A stretch of DNA of 64,000 bases, taken from assembly GCA_003971905.1 (NCBI GenBank), contig RSEE01000008.1, positions 682,001 to 746,000 on the forward strand, read 5' to 3'. Below are positions 22,076 through 33,768 of this stretch, in pieces. Within the stretch, counting starts at the first letter, position 1. The number at the start of each line of letters is the position of its first letter. The position numbers and the translations under genes were made by a program. The notes below the pieces were generated by a model. That model ran no database searches, was not told the origin of the DNA, and saw nothing but the letters and a program-made list of their open reading frames with translations. Source of the stretch: Moniliella sp. 'wahieum'. Taxonomy: Eukaryota; Basidiomycota; Moniliellomycetes; Moniliellales; Moniliellaceae.

Positions 22076-24884
22076 ATGGGTGCATCCGAGCCTATGCTGG
22101 ACCTGCAGTCGATCCAGTCGCACTCGCCTGAATGGACGCCCGAGCTACGCTTTGCCGTGTGCCTGGCCACCGCCCATGCTGCCCGTGCGTGCTACCACCG
22201 CGTAGAGGCCCATGTCGACGCACTGGAGGACGCTCAAGCCTCTGCCCTCCCCGTACCGGGCACAGCGCGGTCCGAGTACAACCCGCACCATGCCGATGAC
22301 GAGGCTACACTCGGGATCAAGACGGAACACTTTGAGGAGGAGGGGGAGGATACACGTGATGCTTCCCCTCACCAGCGCATGATCATGGAACGTGTCCGCC
22401 TTCGCCGCCGACACGAGTTTCTTCAAGACTGGGACGAGTTTAGTACCAAGTTCCTCCAAGCTACATGCCAGCACTTGGGAGTCCCGGTCCATGCCCTTCC
22501 TCCCGCTGATGACATGACGGAGGATGAAGTTTTCCGCATTATTCGCGGCGCAGCGCCCGACCCAACCCCGGCATCTCCGGCGACAACCATTGTTCCACAG
22601 GAGGAGCCTGCCCTGTAGATGAATCCAACGGCAGTCTACCGAGTCGAATGACGAGGCAACAGAGGATCCTCCATTGGAAAAGATGGAAGACCTATCGTTG
22701 GACGATGATGAAGACTCGCTCCAGGAAGCCCCTCCTGAGCCCATGGACCAGCCCAGCAAGGCATTTAGCGTACCCCTGGGCCGTCCAGGTCGTCCCCCCC
22801 TTCCATCCCCCCAAATTCCCATCGAGAACGACACCAAGACCTCTTTTGTACAGGCTGGGCAGGAGGTGGAAATCGTGCATGAACTCGTACTTATCGCCCT
22901 GGGACTGGGACAGTGCCGTGCTTCGGATGGAGCGACAACACTGTTTGAGCAAGATGAACTGTTTCAGGACGAGAACAAGGTTGAGGTGCGGGACATGTCC
23001 GCATCGCAGACTGCACCCGAGGTGCCACACCATGCCCGTGGATCTCTGTGGAGGAAGAAAGCAAGGCCGTGGCGGAGGTGGCTGCGTTGGAGCCACAGGC
23101 CGAGGAGATGCCTTCTTCGGACTCACTACCCCTGCGGACACTCAAGTCGAAGAAGCCTCGGTCCAGCAGATCGACTCGCCCCCTCTTCCCCTGCCCGTCC
23201 TTCCGATTTGACTTCGCCCGAATCTGCCCCGACGGAAGAGGGAAACTTCCTCAGTACGCCTCCACTTCCGCCCAGGACCCCATCTCCCCTGGCCCCCCAC
23301 ACCGATGTGCAAGAAACGGCGAAGCCCACCCCGCCTCCTCTGCCCCGCGCTTACCTCCTCGCCCATCCGTGCACCCGCCTGTGTCTGAGCCCGAGACAGG
23401 CGGGAGCTCAGGATGGAAGACGCCCAAGACTCTATTTTCTTCGCTCAAATGGGGAAGGGGAGGGAAGAAGGATGCTACGCCAGAACCAGAAAAGTCCGAG
23501 ACCCATCCCGCTCCATCCGGAAGAGGAGCCGCCATGTCCGAAGCCAAGGAGCCTGTCAAGCCCAATGAGCTGTTTCATTATGATGCTCGCTCTCGTGCCA
23601 TCATCTTCCAGGTGCTGCGGGCTATGGGGTTGGAGAGCGTGTATCTGTACCAGGGGGAAAAAGTGTTGGCTCAGTCCATCTACTTTTTGGTGCAAGAGTG
23701 CCAACGCGCGGAAAACCAGGGTGAGCCCGTGTCGGAGGAGACAAGAGGGGCATGGATGAATGAAGCGAGCACGAAAGTGCTTGCTCGTGAGCGTAGCAAG
23801 GGCAATTGGGGAAGTGGGCCGCAGCTGGGGTGGGATTTACCCTGGCGGGTGTGCTAACGGCGGGCTCGCAGCCCCGCTTTTGGCCCCGATGATGGTTGGT
23901 ATGGGTGCCGGTTACCTTGCTACAACAGGTGGCGTGGTTCTCATGGGTACCCTTCTGGGTTTAGGGGGCGGGGGATTGGCTGGGTACCGTGTGGAACGCC
24001 GGCTGAGGGGGTTGGACCGGCTGAAGTTTGACGTGGTTCCGACCCCGGCTGCTGATGCAGGGCTGACGATTCCCAGTATGCACGCCACGATCTGTGTGTC
24101 GGGACTGCTGACCCAACCGGGGCAACAGACGGACCCATGGAAGCAGGCACTGGCATTCGCCATCCCGATCCAAGGGACATTTACGCCGTCGAGTTCGAAA
24201 CGGACCTGATGGTAGAAGCTGGGACAGGGCTGCAGCGTTACGTGACCAGCCAGCTGATCCGCACCGGTGGAACGCACGTGGCCACGGAGGTGATCAAGAC
24301 AACCGCTTTGGCCGGCTTGACAGCCTTGACACTACCTTGACCGTTATGAGTGTGGCATCGGCCGCGTTGGACTCAACATTTGTGCGTGCCAAAACCAAAG
24401 CGCATAAGGCCGGCTTGGTTCTTGCTGAGACGCTACGGAACGAGGTGCAGGGGCACCGTCCTGTGGTCTTGATTGGTGTCTCCCTGGGCGTCACTACGGT
24501 CCTATCGGCCCTGGTAGAGCTGGCCAAGAACCCAGGTGCTTCCGCCCAGTTGATCGACTCGGTCTTTCTCATCTCGGGGCCTACGGTGCCGAGCACGCGT
24601 ACGATCAAAAAGGCACGCTCGGTCGTCGCGCGACGCTTTGTCAACGCCTACAGTAGCAAGGACATGGTCTGTGGTGTTGCCGCCTGGCTGGGGTCAGGAA
24701 CTAACATTGAGGACCTGCGTAACGGCAAGCTGCCGCGCGTCATGGGCTCAGGACCCGTCGACTTGGGCCCCGAGGGGACGTGGAAAATGTGGATGTGTCG
24801 GAAGTGGTCTCAAGCCATGAGCAACTGAACCACGAGGGCCATCTAGCGGCGGTGTTGGCGCGGTGCAATGCGTTTGTAGGGTAG
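22076..24884 (+). CDS. DUF726/TMCO4-type alpha/beta-hydrolase membrane protein (yeast Mil1-like)
   Basis: Starts at ATG 22076 (MGASEPMLDLQSIQSHSPEW) in good context and ends with DVENVDVSEVVSSHEQLNHE...NAFVG at 24884. The N-terminal half is helical and acidic with low-complexity linkers. The family core begins at FHYDARSRAIIFQVLRAMGL. A Gly-rich membrane region follows (GVGFTLAGVLT, then GGLAAPLLAPMMVGMGAGYL and TTGGVVLMGTLLGLGGGGLAG), then PSMHATICVSG. The hydrolase nucleophile motif is IGVSLG inside RPVVLIGVSLGVTT, and IDSVFLISGPTVPS, VVARRFVNAYSSKDM are conserved. The frame changes at least five times (about 22600, 23040, 23800, 23862 and 24200-24330). At 23862 exactly one G appears missing between GVLT and GGLAAP. 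The family is secure; the substrate is unknown. Confidence 0.85.
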
Positions 24885-25143
24885 GCCCTTTGTTACCTAC
24901 AATGATTTTGCGTTCATCCATTGTCCTGAAGGAGGGGGGGGGGCGTCACGCGCGACCTACTCAGTGCAGCCATATGCAGATCGACGTTACAAGGGCGACA
25001 CAACGAGAAAATAAGGATAAAACAAGACTCAGAAAATAGCCAGGGATAGGGTATCCAGGTAATCGAAAGCGTCACACGCTCAGAATAAGGAAAGTGCAGC
25101 TAGCCACAGGTGTCCTTACGAACGACCAATCTTGGCTGCCGTA

Positions 25144-26789
25144 TTAGTACGGGCGGTACTGATATACTGGCTCGCCGTAGCCTTGCTGACCATACCCATG
25201 ACTGCCATATGGCTGTCCGCCTGGAGGCAAGCCAGGCGCGCCAGGCATTTGTTGTTGGTAAGAGCCAAATTGAGGCGTGGGGGGGGCGTAATTGGCTCGG
25301 GGAGGCGGATATTCGGGGGTGAATGTTGGGGCCAATTTGAGGTCGGAGCCTGCGTCTTGCAGTGGGGCATACCTAGCGTTCCCGCCGAACGACCAGGGTG
25401 GCAAACCCAGCTGCGGTGCCTCCCACAGCTGCGCTGGTTGGCAATGCAACCTGTATCGTCCTTCTTCCCCCCCAATAGTACCGGCAACAACACACAATCG
25501 CCGTCCATACCACGATCACACTCCCCACCACAATCGCCACAATGATCCCAATCTTGATCTTGGTTGATTTCGACATGGGCTTCTTGGCCTGCTTACCCAT
25601 CGCCTCGTTCCGGACCGAGTCAGGAAGCTGATCCCCACTTCCATCCCAACTATTGGAGTTTTTGACCTGTCGGTTGGTTGAGTCAGCATAGCCCGGCATG
25701 CCGGAGGCGCCGCCGTAGTCCATATTCGCTATGCGGGTCAGGGGAGCGGTGCTGGTACTAAAGCCTGGGTGGATGGACGAGCCGTCGCCCGAGTAATTCT
25801 TGCCCGAGTAGACCCAGCTCGTCACAGTATTGTTCGACTGGCGACGGGTGGGCGAAGAGGCCGCATGGTTGCACTGCACAGTATAATTCAGCAACTCATG
25901 GGCGTAGTATCCTTGCTTGGTGTACTCAGGGGTGGTCCAATCGATCACACCGCCAGCCCAGGCTTGTACTCCCTCTGGCTCAGTGACGTTGCCTCCTGCC
26001 CACAATGAAAATTGGACGCGGGAGGGAGATTGCGGGTACCAGCCCTTGCAATCAGAGGCCTTGAGCGTGCGGACCACGTTACCGTCAATCAGCCATTGCA
26101 GCTGTTCTGGTTGCCAGTTCAATCCATACACGTGAACGTCGTCCACACTCCAATGGCCAGTCTGATTGAGCGTCTTGGGCTGGCGATTGGATTGCAGGCC
26201 AAATGTGTTGGTCTGCGTGTTAGTCGGATCTGCAGTGGTAAATTCCCAATCAATCTCGTCGCCCACGTCGGACATGGTGATGAAGCTGGCTACCACGCCA
26301 GCGCGGGCCTCGTGACGAAGAGCAGCCTCAATTGTGCCGTAAAGAATGTAGTTGGTACTGGAAAGCTTGCCTTGGGATCCCTGGGTCATTTCCAGCAGCA
26401 CTCCATCTTGCCCCTTGCCAAGAAAGCCATTGTCGAGCGTAAAGGCAGAGTTGGCGGTGCCATTGTAGGAGAGGATGGGCATAAGTAGTCAGTGTTGTTA
26501 TAGTCGGTCGGCTTGAAGCTGAGCTCATGTCCTTGCACACGGGCATGGGTGCACAACTGTCGGGTGCATGAGACGCCAGAGGATTGCATCCGTTCGCACA
26601 GTACATGGCGCCCTTGCCGCAGGTGCCGCCCATGCAGCATGGCATGCTGGAGGGACACTGGTTGCTGGCACTGCAACTTGTCTGGGCTGCAGCGGGTGCG
26701 GGTGCGGCGACGACGGCGAGCCACACAAGCGCAGCGAGCACGGCCGTGGAGGCGGCTGGTCGGCGCAGAGGGGAGCGGAGGACACGCAT
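25144..26789 (-). CDS. Crh-type GH16 chitin-glucan transglycosidase with transmembrane anchor
   Basis: Starts at ATG 26789 with a signal peptide (hydrophobic VLAALVWLAVVAAPAPAAAQ). A Cys-rich module follows (CSASNQCPSSMPCCMGGTCG, then CANGCNP), the CBM18-like head common in fungal Crh proteins. Two one-base shifts (near 26515-26520 and 26475-26480) connect it to the GH16 domain. The catalytic ExDxE motif is visible in VGDEIDWEFT, with the acceptor-region motif VDDVHVYGLNWQPEQLQWLI downstream. Crh enzymes cross-link chitin to beta-glucan in the cell wall. Instead of an obvious GPI signal, the protein has a membrane helix (KIGIIVAIVVGSVIVVWTAI) and, after another shift near 25450, a Gln/Gly/Pro/Tyr-rich tail ending QPYGSHGYGQQGYG...YRPY at 25144. 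It is convergent with the DUF726 gene, 259 bp apart. Confidence 0.87.
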
Positions 26790-28685
26790 CGGATGCCCCG
26801 GCGAAGGAAGGATTGGAGAAGGTGGTGTGGAGGAGAGAGGCTGGGCTGCCGTGTGGTGCTGCGTTGCTGCTCCACTCTGCTCCGCCTGGCCTGCCGCTGC
26901 CGCTGCCCTGCCTCCGCACCGCGCCTGGCCGCTGCTGGGCGCGCACGGCATGCGAGGCTTGGCGCCAGTCTGCTGCATCCCCCCTCACTGCCGCCCCGTG
27001 CCCCCGCCCGGCACAGCAGGGGGCGCACTCCCAGGCCATGCAAGCTTCCCTCTCCCCGCAGACACGCTGACGTAACTTGCTGGTTTGTGTCTCTGCCCAT
27101 CGTTTTTGTAGCTACGACCGGCTCCGTGACTACCGTTGGCCTGCCAGATACTACCGTGGCATATCGGCATCGAAAAGAAGAAATTGATCTCCTCTGGATC
27201 TGATTCTTTGAAGATTGATGCCTCTGCCCCTCCCGCCGGATTCTACCGAGGCAGCCCTGGCCCGGTTGTGTCTGCTGTGTGGGCGACCGAACACAGAGAC
27301 TCTCGTTGTCGCAATCGCGCTGATCACAAAAAGTCTCGTCTCTCTGGCGGAGGGCAGGATGAAGCACTGCTCAGCCTTATCCGGGCGAACAACTTCACAC
27401 CAGGGTGGTGCAAGCAAAAACATGCTCACAAGTTCGTCATGGTTAGCTGTGATCTCTTATTTTTGGCATACCAAAGATATCGACACATAGATCAGCTCGG
27501 GGGGAGGACTCAGTAGTCGGTGGAACGTCTGTTGTCGTCAGTATCCAAAACGTTTCCATCGATCGGCGATAGTATACCTTCCTCTGCCTCGGCCCCAAGC
27601 GCTGCCCTCTGTCTCCCTATCGTCTTGATCACTGCTGTCTGCCGCCTACCTTTTTTATTGTTATACCTCTCAAAAGGAAAGAATCGAGACTAACGAACGA
27701 GACATCCACACACCCTACTATATTCCCTCCCCCATTTTGAGCATATCTGCGCATTACACGCTTGTCCGCAAGAACAACGGTCGTGATTAATACACAAGTC
27801 GCTGGCTGTTCTCTCTCATCATGTGGAAAAGCAATTTAATCCCTCAAATTGGCAGGCATATAATACACATCTCACCTGCATCATACCTCATTGTGCCAAG
27901 GCCTCTGTAAAAAGGGAAATGGCGAGATAATCGTATTGCCGATAATCGATAACCGGCCGGTAGCCACCGATCATTGATAACAAGCATCGTCGATACTCAG
28001 TAACTCAGTACTCAATAGCTATATCTAGCCTCTTATAGCATAGCATAGCAAAGCCAGTATATTTGACTGTGACATGTGTCGCAGCGAAATAAGAGAAAGA
28101 ATGCCAAGACGATGTCATGCAAATGAGGCAGAGGGGCGTGTGTACATAACCGGTGCCAATCACTTTGGGCTGGGCAAGTATAGTTCCTGGCAGGCGCAGG
28201 ACCAGTCTCGAACACTGATTCGGGGAATTAATCGCACACCGCCCCCGTGGCTGCGCGGCCTTAATGCATTGCGAGCGCCGCTGGGCGCGAGCATCTCAGC
28301 ACACTGGCCAGATGCAGATGGCAGGGGTTCACACTGTCACGCATGTCACATGTCACAGCATTCAGCCAAGACGTGTGGTTCATGTTCTTCCCGCAAGTGC
28401 GGGGTTGAGAATAGTGCGACAAGAATAGGCTCTTGGCGTGTCTGGGACCAGCATATGTCAACCACCCTTGATAGGATATCCCGCTTCGGTGATCCGCGGA
28501 GAAGTGTTAACGCCAAGCCTGTGTCTCCCGGAATTCGGCACTCGTCGAGGATGTGGACCATCGACGTCGCCCTCGACCGTGAGCATACGACAGGATATAA
28601 AGGCCCTTGCTTCTCTCTGCAATTCTCACCTGCAATCCCCATCTCGCATGCAGCAACTTGTGCTCGTTAGCTCATTTTGCCCAGT
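26790..28685. other. Divergent promoter region between the Crh gene and ENA ATPase
   Basis: About 1.9 kb without a supported gene. The half nearer the Crh gene is GC-rich (26790-27100) and the rest is less so. ATCGATA-like and ACTCAGT heptamer repeats occur at 27935-28015. TATA-like elements (ACAGGATATAAAGG near 28590) lie about 90 bp upstream of the ENA start. Confidence 0.5.
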
Positions 28686-31600
28686 ATGTCCGACGAAAGC
28701 AAGATCCAACTCGCGGTTGAACCCACTCTGTCGCCCACCAACTTGGACGAGCCGGTCACGCTTGAGTATGCCCAACAATTTTCCTACACACGCCCAGCGA
28801 TCACCATCCTGCGTGCGCTCAATGTTGACCCTGACTCGGGACTCCACGAGGACGAGGTGGTCAAACGCCAGGAAACGTATGGCCCCAACGAACTGGCGGA
28901 TGAGTCGGGTGTCTCTTACCTCCAAATCTTTCTTGCGTCAAGTACTTAACGCTATGACTCTGTGCGTTCACCGCCCACCCACCCCCAAAAGCATCCCTTT
29001 GGAAGATTCTAACTGCTTCTTTTTTCTTTGTTCTCTTCCCACAGGTCCTCCTTATTGCCTTCATTGTCTCGATGTCCATCAAGAGCTGGATTGAAGGTGG
29101 CGTAATTGGCATCGTTCTAGGACTCAACATTGCGATTGGCTTCTTCCAAGAAAGTGCCGCGGAGAAGACGATGGCATCTCTACGAGCCCTCGCCTCTCCC
29201 ACTGCCCATGTGATTCGTGCTGGCGAGCTAGTGACCATTCCCAGCTCCGAACTCGTTCCGGGAGATTTGGTGGAGCTGTCAACGGGAGACCAAGTTCCTG
29301 CGGACCTACGTCTGATCGAAGCCAGCAACTTGGAGACGGACGAGGCCTTGTTAACGGGAGAAGCCATGCCAGTAACCAAAATTCCGCAACAAGTGCTGTA
29401 CGACCCCGACACGGCGGCAGGTGACCGGATCAACTTGGCGTACATGTCGAGTACGGTAACCAAAGGCCGAGGGACAGGTGTTGTGGTGACGACGGGCATG
29501 AACACGGAAATCGGACTGTTGGCCGGCGCGTTGCAAGGTCCGTCCAAGCGGTCAAAACTGCGAGAGATCAAGGAGGCTACGTACGGGAAAAAGGTACAAA
29601 CTGCAGCCCGTGTAGGTGCTGGTGCAATGTGGGACAAGACGGCTGCCTTTCTTGGCTTGACGGTTGGTACCCCCCTCCAGCGCAAACTTCTGTCCTGGCA
29701 TTGCTTCTCTTTTTGATAGCGGTCGTCTTTGCTATCATCTGCTTTGCTGCCAACAACTGGACGGACAACGAAGTGATTCTCTATGCCGTCGCTACAGGGG
29801 TGGCAATGATTCCTGCCTCTCTTCCCGCTGTGTTGGCCATCACCATGGCCAAGGGTGCTCAGGCCATGACATCGCGAGGCGTGATTGTGCGCAAGGCGTC
29901 CGCCATCGAGGCGTTGGGCGCAGTCACCGACATTTGCTCTGACAAGACTGGAACGTTGACTCAAGGCAGGATGATTGTCAAGCAGGTCTGGCTCCCAGGC
30001 GAGGGAGTTATCAGTGTGACGGGATCGGAAGATGTGTTTTCCCAAACAGTGGGCACGTTTCCAAGCACTGCGACGTCCAACCGAAAGACATGTCCCCCCC
30101 ATGACCGCCAACGGCACGGAACCCATGCTCCTTGGTCCTGAGTTTCGTACGGCCAACCAGACCAAGAAACCCCTCTGACCGATTTTCTCAATGTGTGCGT
30201 CTCCTTTCTTCCGTACATTATGCTTGTTGCTCTCTGTTTTCAAAAAATACTGACACTATCCCCCCTTATACTCGCCTCTGACAGCGTATCTCTTTGCACA
30301 ATGCCAAAGTTCTCAAGGATAAAGAAGCAAACAAGTGGGTGGCACACGGCGACTTTACCGAGTGTGCGCTCCAAACATTTGCCCACCGCTTTGGCTGGGG
30401 CCGACCCAATCTGACCCAGGCGTCGCCAACCAAACAGTCGGACGCCGAAAGTTACCTCAAGGACCAAGCCGAATGGGAACTGGTTCATGAGAACGGCTTT
30501 TCTTCGGATGTGAAACGCATGTCGGTCGTGTTCCACCATACACCTTCGGGTCGTGGATGGGTAATGATGAAGGGGGCCGTGGAACGGGTGGTGGAGGGGT
30601 GCACCACATTCTCTGGTCCTAACGGTATGGTGGCGCTGGACGAGACGATCCGTGCCGATATTATGGCTAATGTCGAGGTGTTAGCGTCCCAAGGCTTGCG
30701 TGTGTTGGCGCACGCCAGCCGATCCGTCTCGGAAGAAGAGCCAATGACGGGGTCGAATTCAGAGGGGGCCGAAGCGTGGCAGCGCCTTGATCGGGCCGAG
30801 GTGGAGAGAAACATGACGTTTGTTGGATTGGCAGGCATCTACGACCCTCCTCGACCCTCGTCGGCGCCGGCGATTGCCACGTGCCACGGAGCCGGGATTG
30901 AGGTGCACATGCTTACGGGCGATCATCTTGGTACGGCACGGGCCATTGCGCAAGAAATTGGCATCCTGCCCTCCAAGGAAGTGATGGCAACCTGGGCGGA
31001 GGATCGGCGGCGCGCGATGGTCCTTACCGGTCCTCAAGTGGACAAGATGACGGAAGAGGAACTGGATCGCTTGCCCGCACTGCCACTTGTTGTCGCCCGT
31101 TGCTCCCCCCAGACCAAGGTGCGCATGATCGAGGCTCTTCACCGCCGCCGCGAGCGGTGTGTGGTCATGACGGGCGACGGCGTGAACGATGCACCCAGTC
31201 TCAAAATCGCCGACATTGGGATCGGTATGGGATCGGGGTCGGACGTGGCGATTGGAGTGGCCGACTTGGTCTTGTCTGATGATAACTTTGCCTCGATCGT
31301 TGCCGGCATTGAAGAAGGCCGTCGTACGTTTGACAACATCAAGAAGTTTGTCCTTCACTTGCTCGCTCAAAACGTGGCCCAAGCTATGACGCTTCTCATT
31401 GCGCTCGCCTTCAAGGACAAGGACAACATTTCCGTCTTCCCCCTCGCGCCCGTTGAGATTCTGTGGGTGATTATGGTCGCCTCAGGATTGCCCGCCATGG
31501 CACTTGGGTTTGAACCGGCTGCCGAGGATGTCATGCAGCGCCCCCCACACAGTATCAAGACGGGCGTGTTCACCCTGGAGGTGGTGCTGGACCTACTGGT

Positions 31601-32138
31601 GTACGGGGTGTGGGTGGGAGTGTTGTGCCTGTCGACGTTTTCGATTAGTGTGTGGGGCTTTGGTCCTGGCACGCTGGGCGAGAGCTGGAGCTGCAACAAA
31701 CCTGCGGCCCACCGCAATCGTAACGAATGCCGTCCCATCTTTCGTGCACGGGGTGCGACGTGGGCGGTGATGGTGATTTGTTCCCTGTTGTTGGCCTGGG
31801 AGATGGTGCATCCGCGCCGCTCCTTTTTCCGGATGCGGCGGGAACACACCATCTGGACCCAGTGGTGGCACGACACGTGGGGACGCAACAAGCTCCTCTT
31901 TGCCTCCGTGGTGGGCGGCGCAGTGGCCATTCCGCCTATTCTCTACATCCCCGTCATCTCGGCCGATGTCTTCCTTCACTCGGGCATCTCATGGGAATGG
32001 GCTGTCGTCGCCGTCGTTTCTCTCTTGTTCATGGTAGGGGTAGAGCTGTGGAAAGCAGCCAAGCGTGTCTTCCTCAGGAGGAAGGCTCGTCGCACCCCTG
32101 CCTCTGAACATTTTGTTCCGGGAAAGTCCATGGCTTGA
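28686..32138 (+). CDS. ENA1: ENA-type P-type ATPase (class IID), Na+/K+ efflux pump
   Basis: Starts at ATG 28686 (MSDESKIQLAV). The N-terminal cation-ATPase domain is followed by TGEA (actuator loop, ALLTGEAMPVTK). The phosphorylation site is ICSDKTGTLTQ at about 29932-29965, and the hinge motif is VMTGDGVNDAPSLKIADIGI near 31166. ALGFEPA, ENA-like, lies in the C-terminal membrane domain, and the protein ends VPGKSMA at 32138. Two introns fit: about 28962-29044 and 30193-30284 (92 bp, giving TDFLN joined to RISLHNAKVL). One-base shifts occur near 28935, 29690 and 30050. Class IID pumps export Na+ (and K+) at the plasma membrane and confer salt and high-pH tolerance in fungi. The DPTE-like loop reads GDFTECALQTFAHRFGW. 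Family assignment is firm; the gene symbol denotes the family, since paralogue identity cannot be known. Confidence 0.92.
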
Positions 32139-32319
32139 TCTTGGACGTGTGGATACCTCTTTTCCTATTAATACACACCACACTGCTGGTCACCTTCTCA
32201 TCCTATAATACTCTCGCCTGTCCAAATGCAATCCCCATCGGTTCCTATCTCGATTCCACTGTACTGGACGACGGAGGTGTCCTATTCGCAGTGTGTAGTA
32301 CACAGTAAATGTAATGGTT

Positions 32320-33040
32320 CTAGTCCGTGAGCATCCCAAGCTGGTAATATATAGTGTGTGTGGTCGTGTAGGGCGGTACCAGATTAGTGTACACAGCGTT
32401 GCCAAACGAGAGGCCAAACCTCGTGCTGGTGTAGACCGCGACGCCACTGCTGGCGCAGAACAGCGATGCTGCTCTGGCGCGCGATGGGGGGGCAAAAACT
32501 AGCTTGACATCGGGTGCAGACGATGGGGACCAGCATAATCTTGGTGCAGCGACGAAAGTGACACTCTTTTTCCCGTTTGGCTCGTCCTACTGCCTTGTTC
32601 TCCGCAGGTAAATGGGCTTTGCATCCCGCCCGGCTGGCGGGTGGGGCAGCAAGGTGCGCACGAATACACGCTTCTGGATCTTGGCCGCGCACCCATGCCG
32701 CTGGCGGTTCGTGGCAGTCGGGACAGATGGGACAAATGTGCCGCTTGGCTCAGAGGGGGTGCTAGCGCACCGGTGTCCTTCCGTCGGACGAAAATGGTCT
32801 TGGCAAAAGCTAAGAAAAAAAGGAGGTGAAGGAACGTAATTCCGTCAGCATCACAGCATGCGTACAAGGGTGAAGAGGGAAGATAGGCAGCACATACGAA
32901 AGATGGCAGTCAGCGCATTGGAATGGCAGGTAGTCTTCCCGGTGGCAATCGGGGCGCTGGCAGCGCTTTCCAATGAGCAGCATGGGTCCCGTCGTGCGGG
33001 CGGTGTCTGCGTGGCGCAAGTTAGCGGTGGGATCGCGCAT
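32320..33040 (-). CDS. AN1-type zinc-finger protein with two fingers
   Basis: Starts at ATG 33040 (MRDPTANLRHADTARTTG); an inner ATG at 32983 also fits. Finger 1 is completed by splicing an 88-bp intron (32810-32897), giving CQRPDCHREDYLPFQCADC followed by HLSFCQDHFRPTEGHRC, the AN1 C2-C2-C-H-H-C arrangement. Finger 2 is CHFRRCTKIMLVPIVCTRC then QASFCPPHRAPEQHRC, which requires one extra C in the run of seven at about 32488-32494, another apparent undercall. AN1 proteins of this two-finger type (Cuz1/ZFAND1 or ZFAND2-like) couple to the proteasome and Cdc48 under stress in other organisms; which subgroup applies here cannot be said. The 3' end is uncertain. A TAG at 32320 after NAVYTNLVPPYTT is one option, and an open frame to 32190 is another. 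Confidence 0.75.
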
Positions 33041-33768
33041 GATGGAGGTGGTGGTTGCATATGCTGTGCGGGGGAGAGGATGCGGGGTCAAGAGCAGGGC
33101 TCTTATATATACGCGGCGGTGGATGCAGTTGTGGCGGGGGACGCCGACCCGCATACGCGGCCTCGCTGAAACAGAATCGCACCGACGCCGACCGATACTT
33201 TGCGCCACTGAAATGTTCACTTTCGGCATTTCATTTTGTGCTCTCCAAATTGCATTTTCCTGGGGCGAATGTGTGCCGCCTATGCGCCCCGGTCATATTA
33301 TGATGCTACCCGGAGAGAGGGAGTGTGCGTATCTCGTCCCATCCGTCATCGCGTCATCATCAATCGTTTCCCCCTTTGCATCATCTCAACAAAAAGCAGG
33401 TGTTGGTGGGGGCGAAGTAAAGGAGAGGGAAAAAGGAGGAGCCAATTGTTGAATTAGACTCCTTACCATGCCCCTTTAGGAACGTCTCAACATGGACGAG
33501 GGCAGGGGGTTACAAGTGAAGGTGTCGAATCCAGGCTATGTTTCCCAAGTGAAACAAGATATAGGTTTACGGACAAACATCAGCGCCCCCTTTGGTTCGC
33601 GTAGGTAAACACCAGGGCTAGTCCGGATAGGCAAGTAGAGGTGAATATATGGCAGAGCAACAAAGCAAGCAAAACGAAGAGAGCGTGGCTAGAGAGGGGG
33701 TATAGCTAGCGGGAGGAATCAAGAGCAAGGCGGGCACAGTGAGAAGGAGAGAAAGGCAGGTCACTTGG
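33041..33768. other. Intergenic, no gene recognised
   Basis: About 730 bp between two minus-strand genes with nothing supported. It must include the AN1 gene's promoter and the 3' region of the Ser-rich membrane protein gene. Confidence 0.5.
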
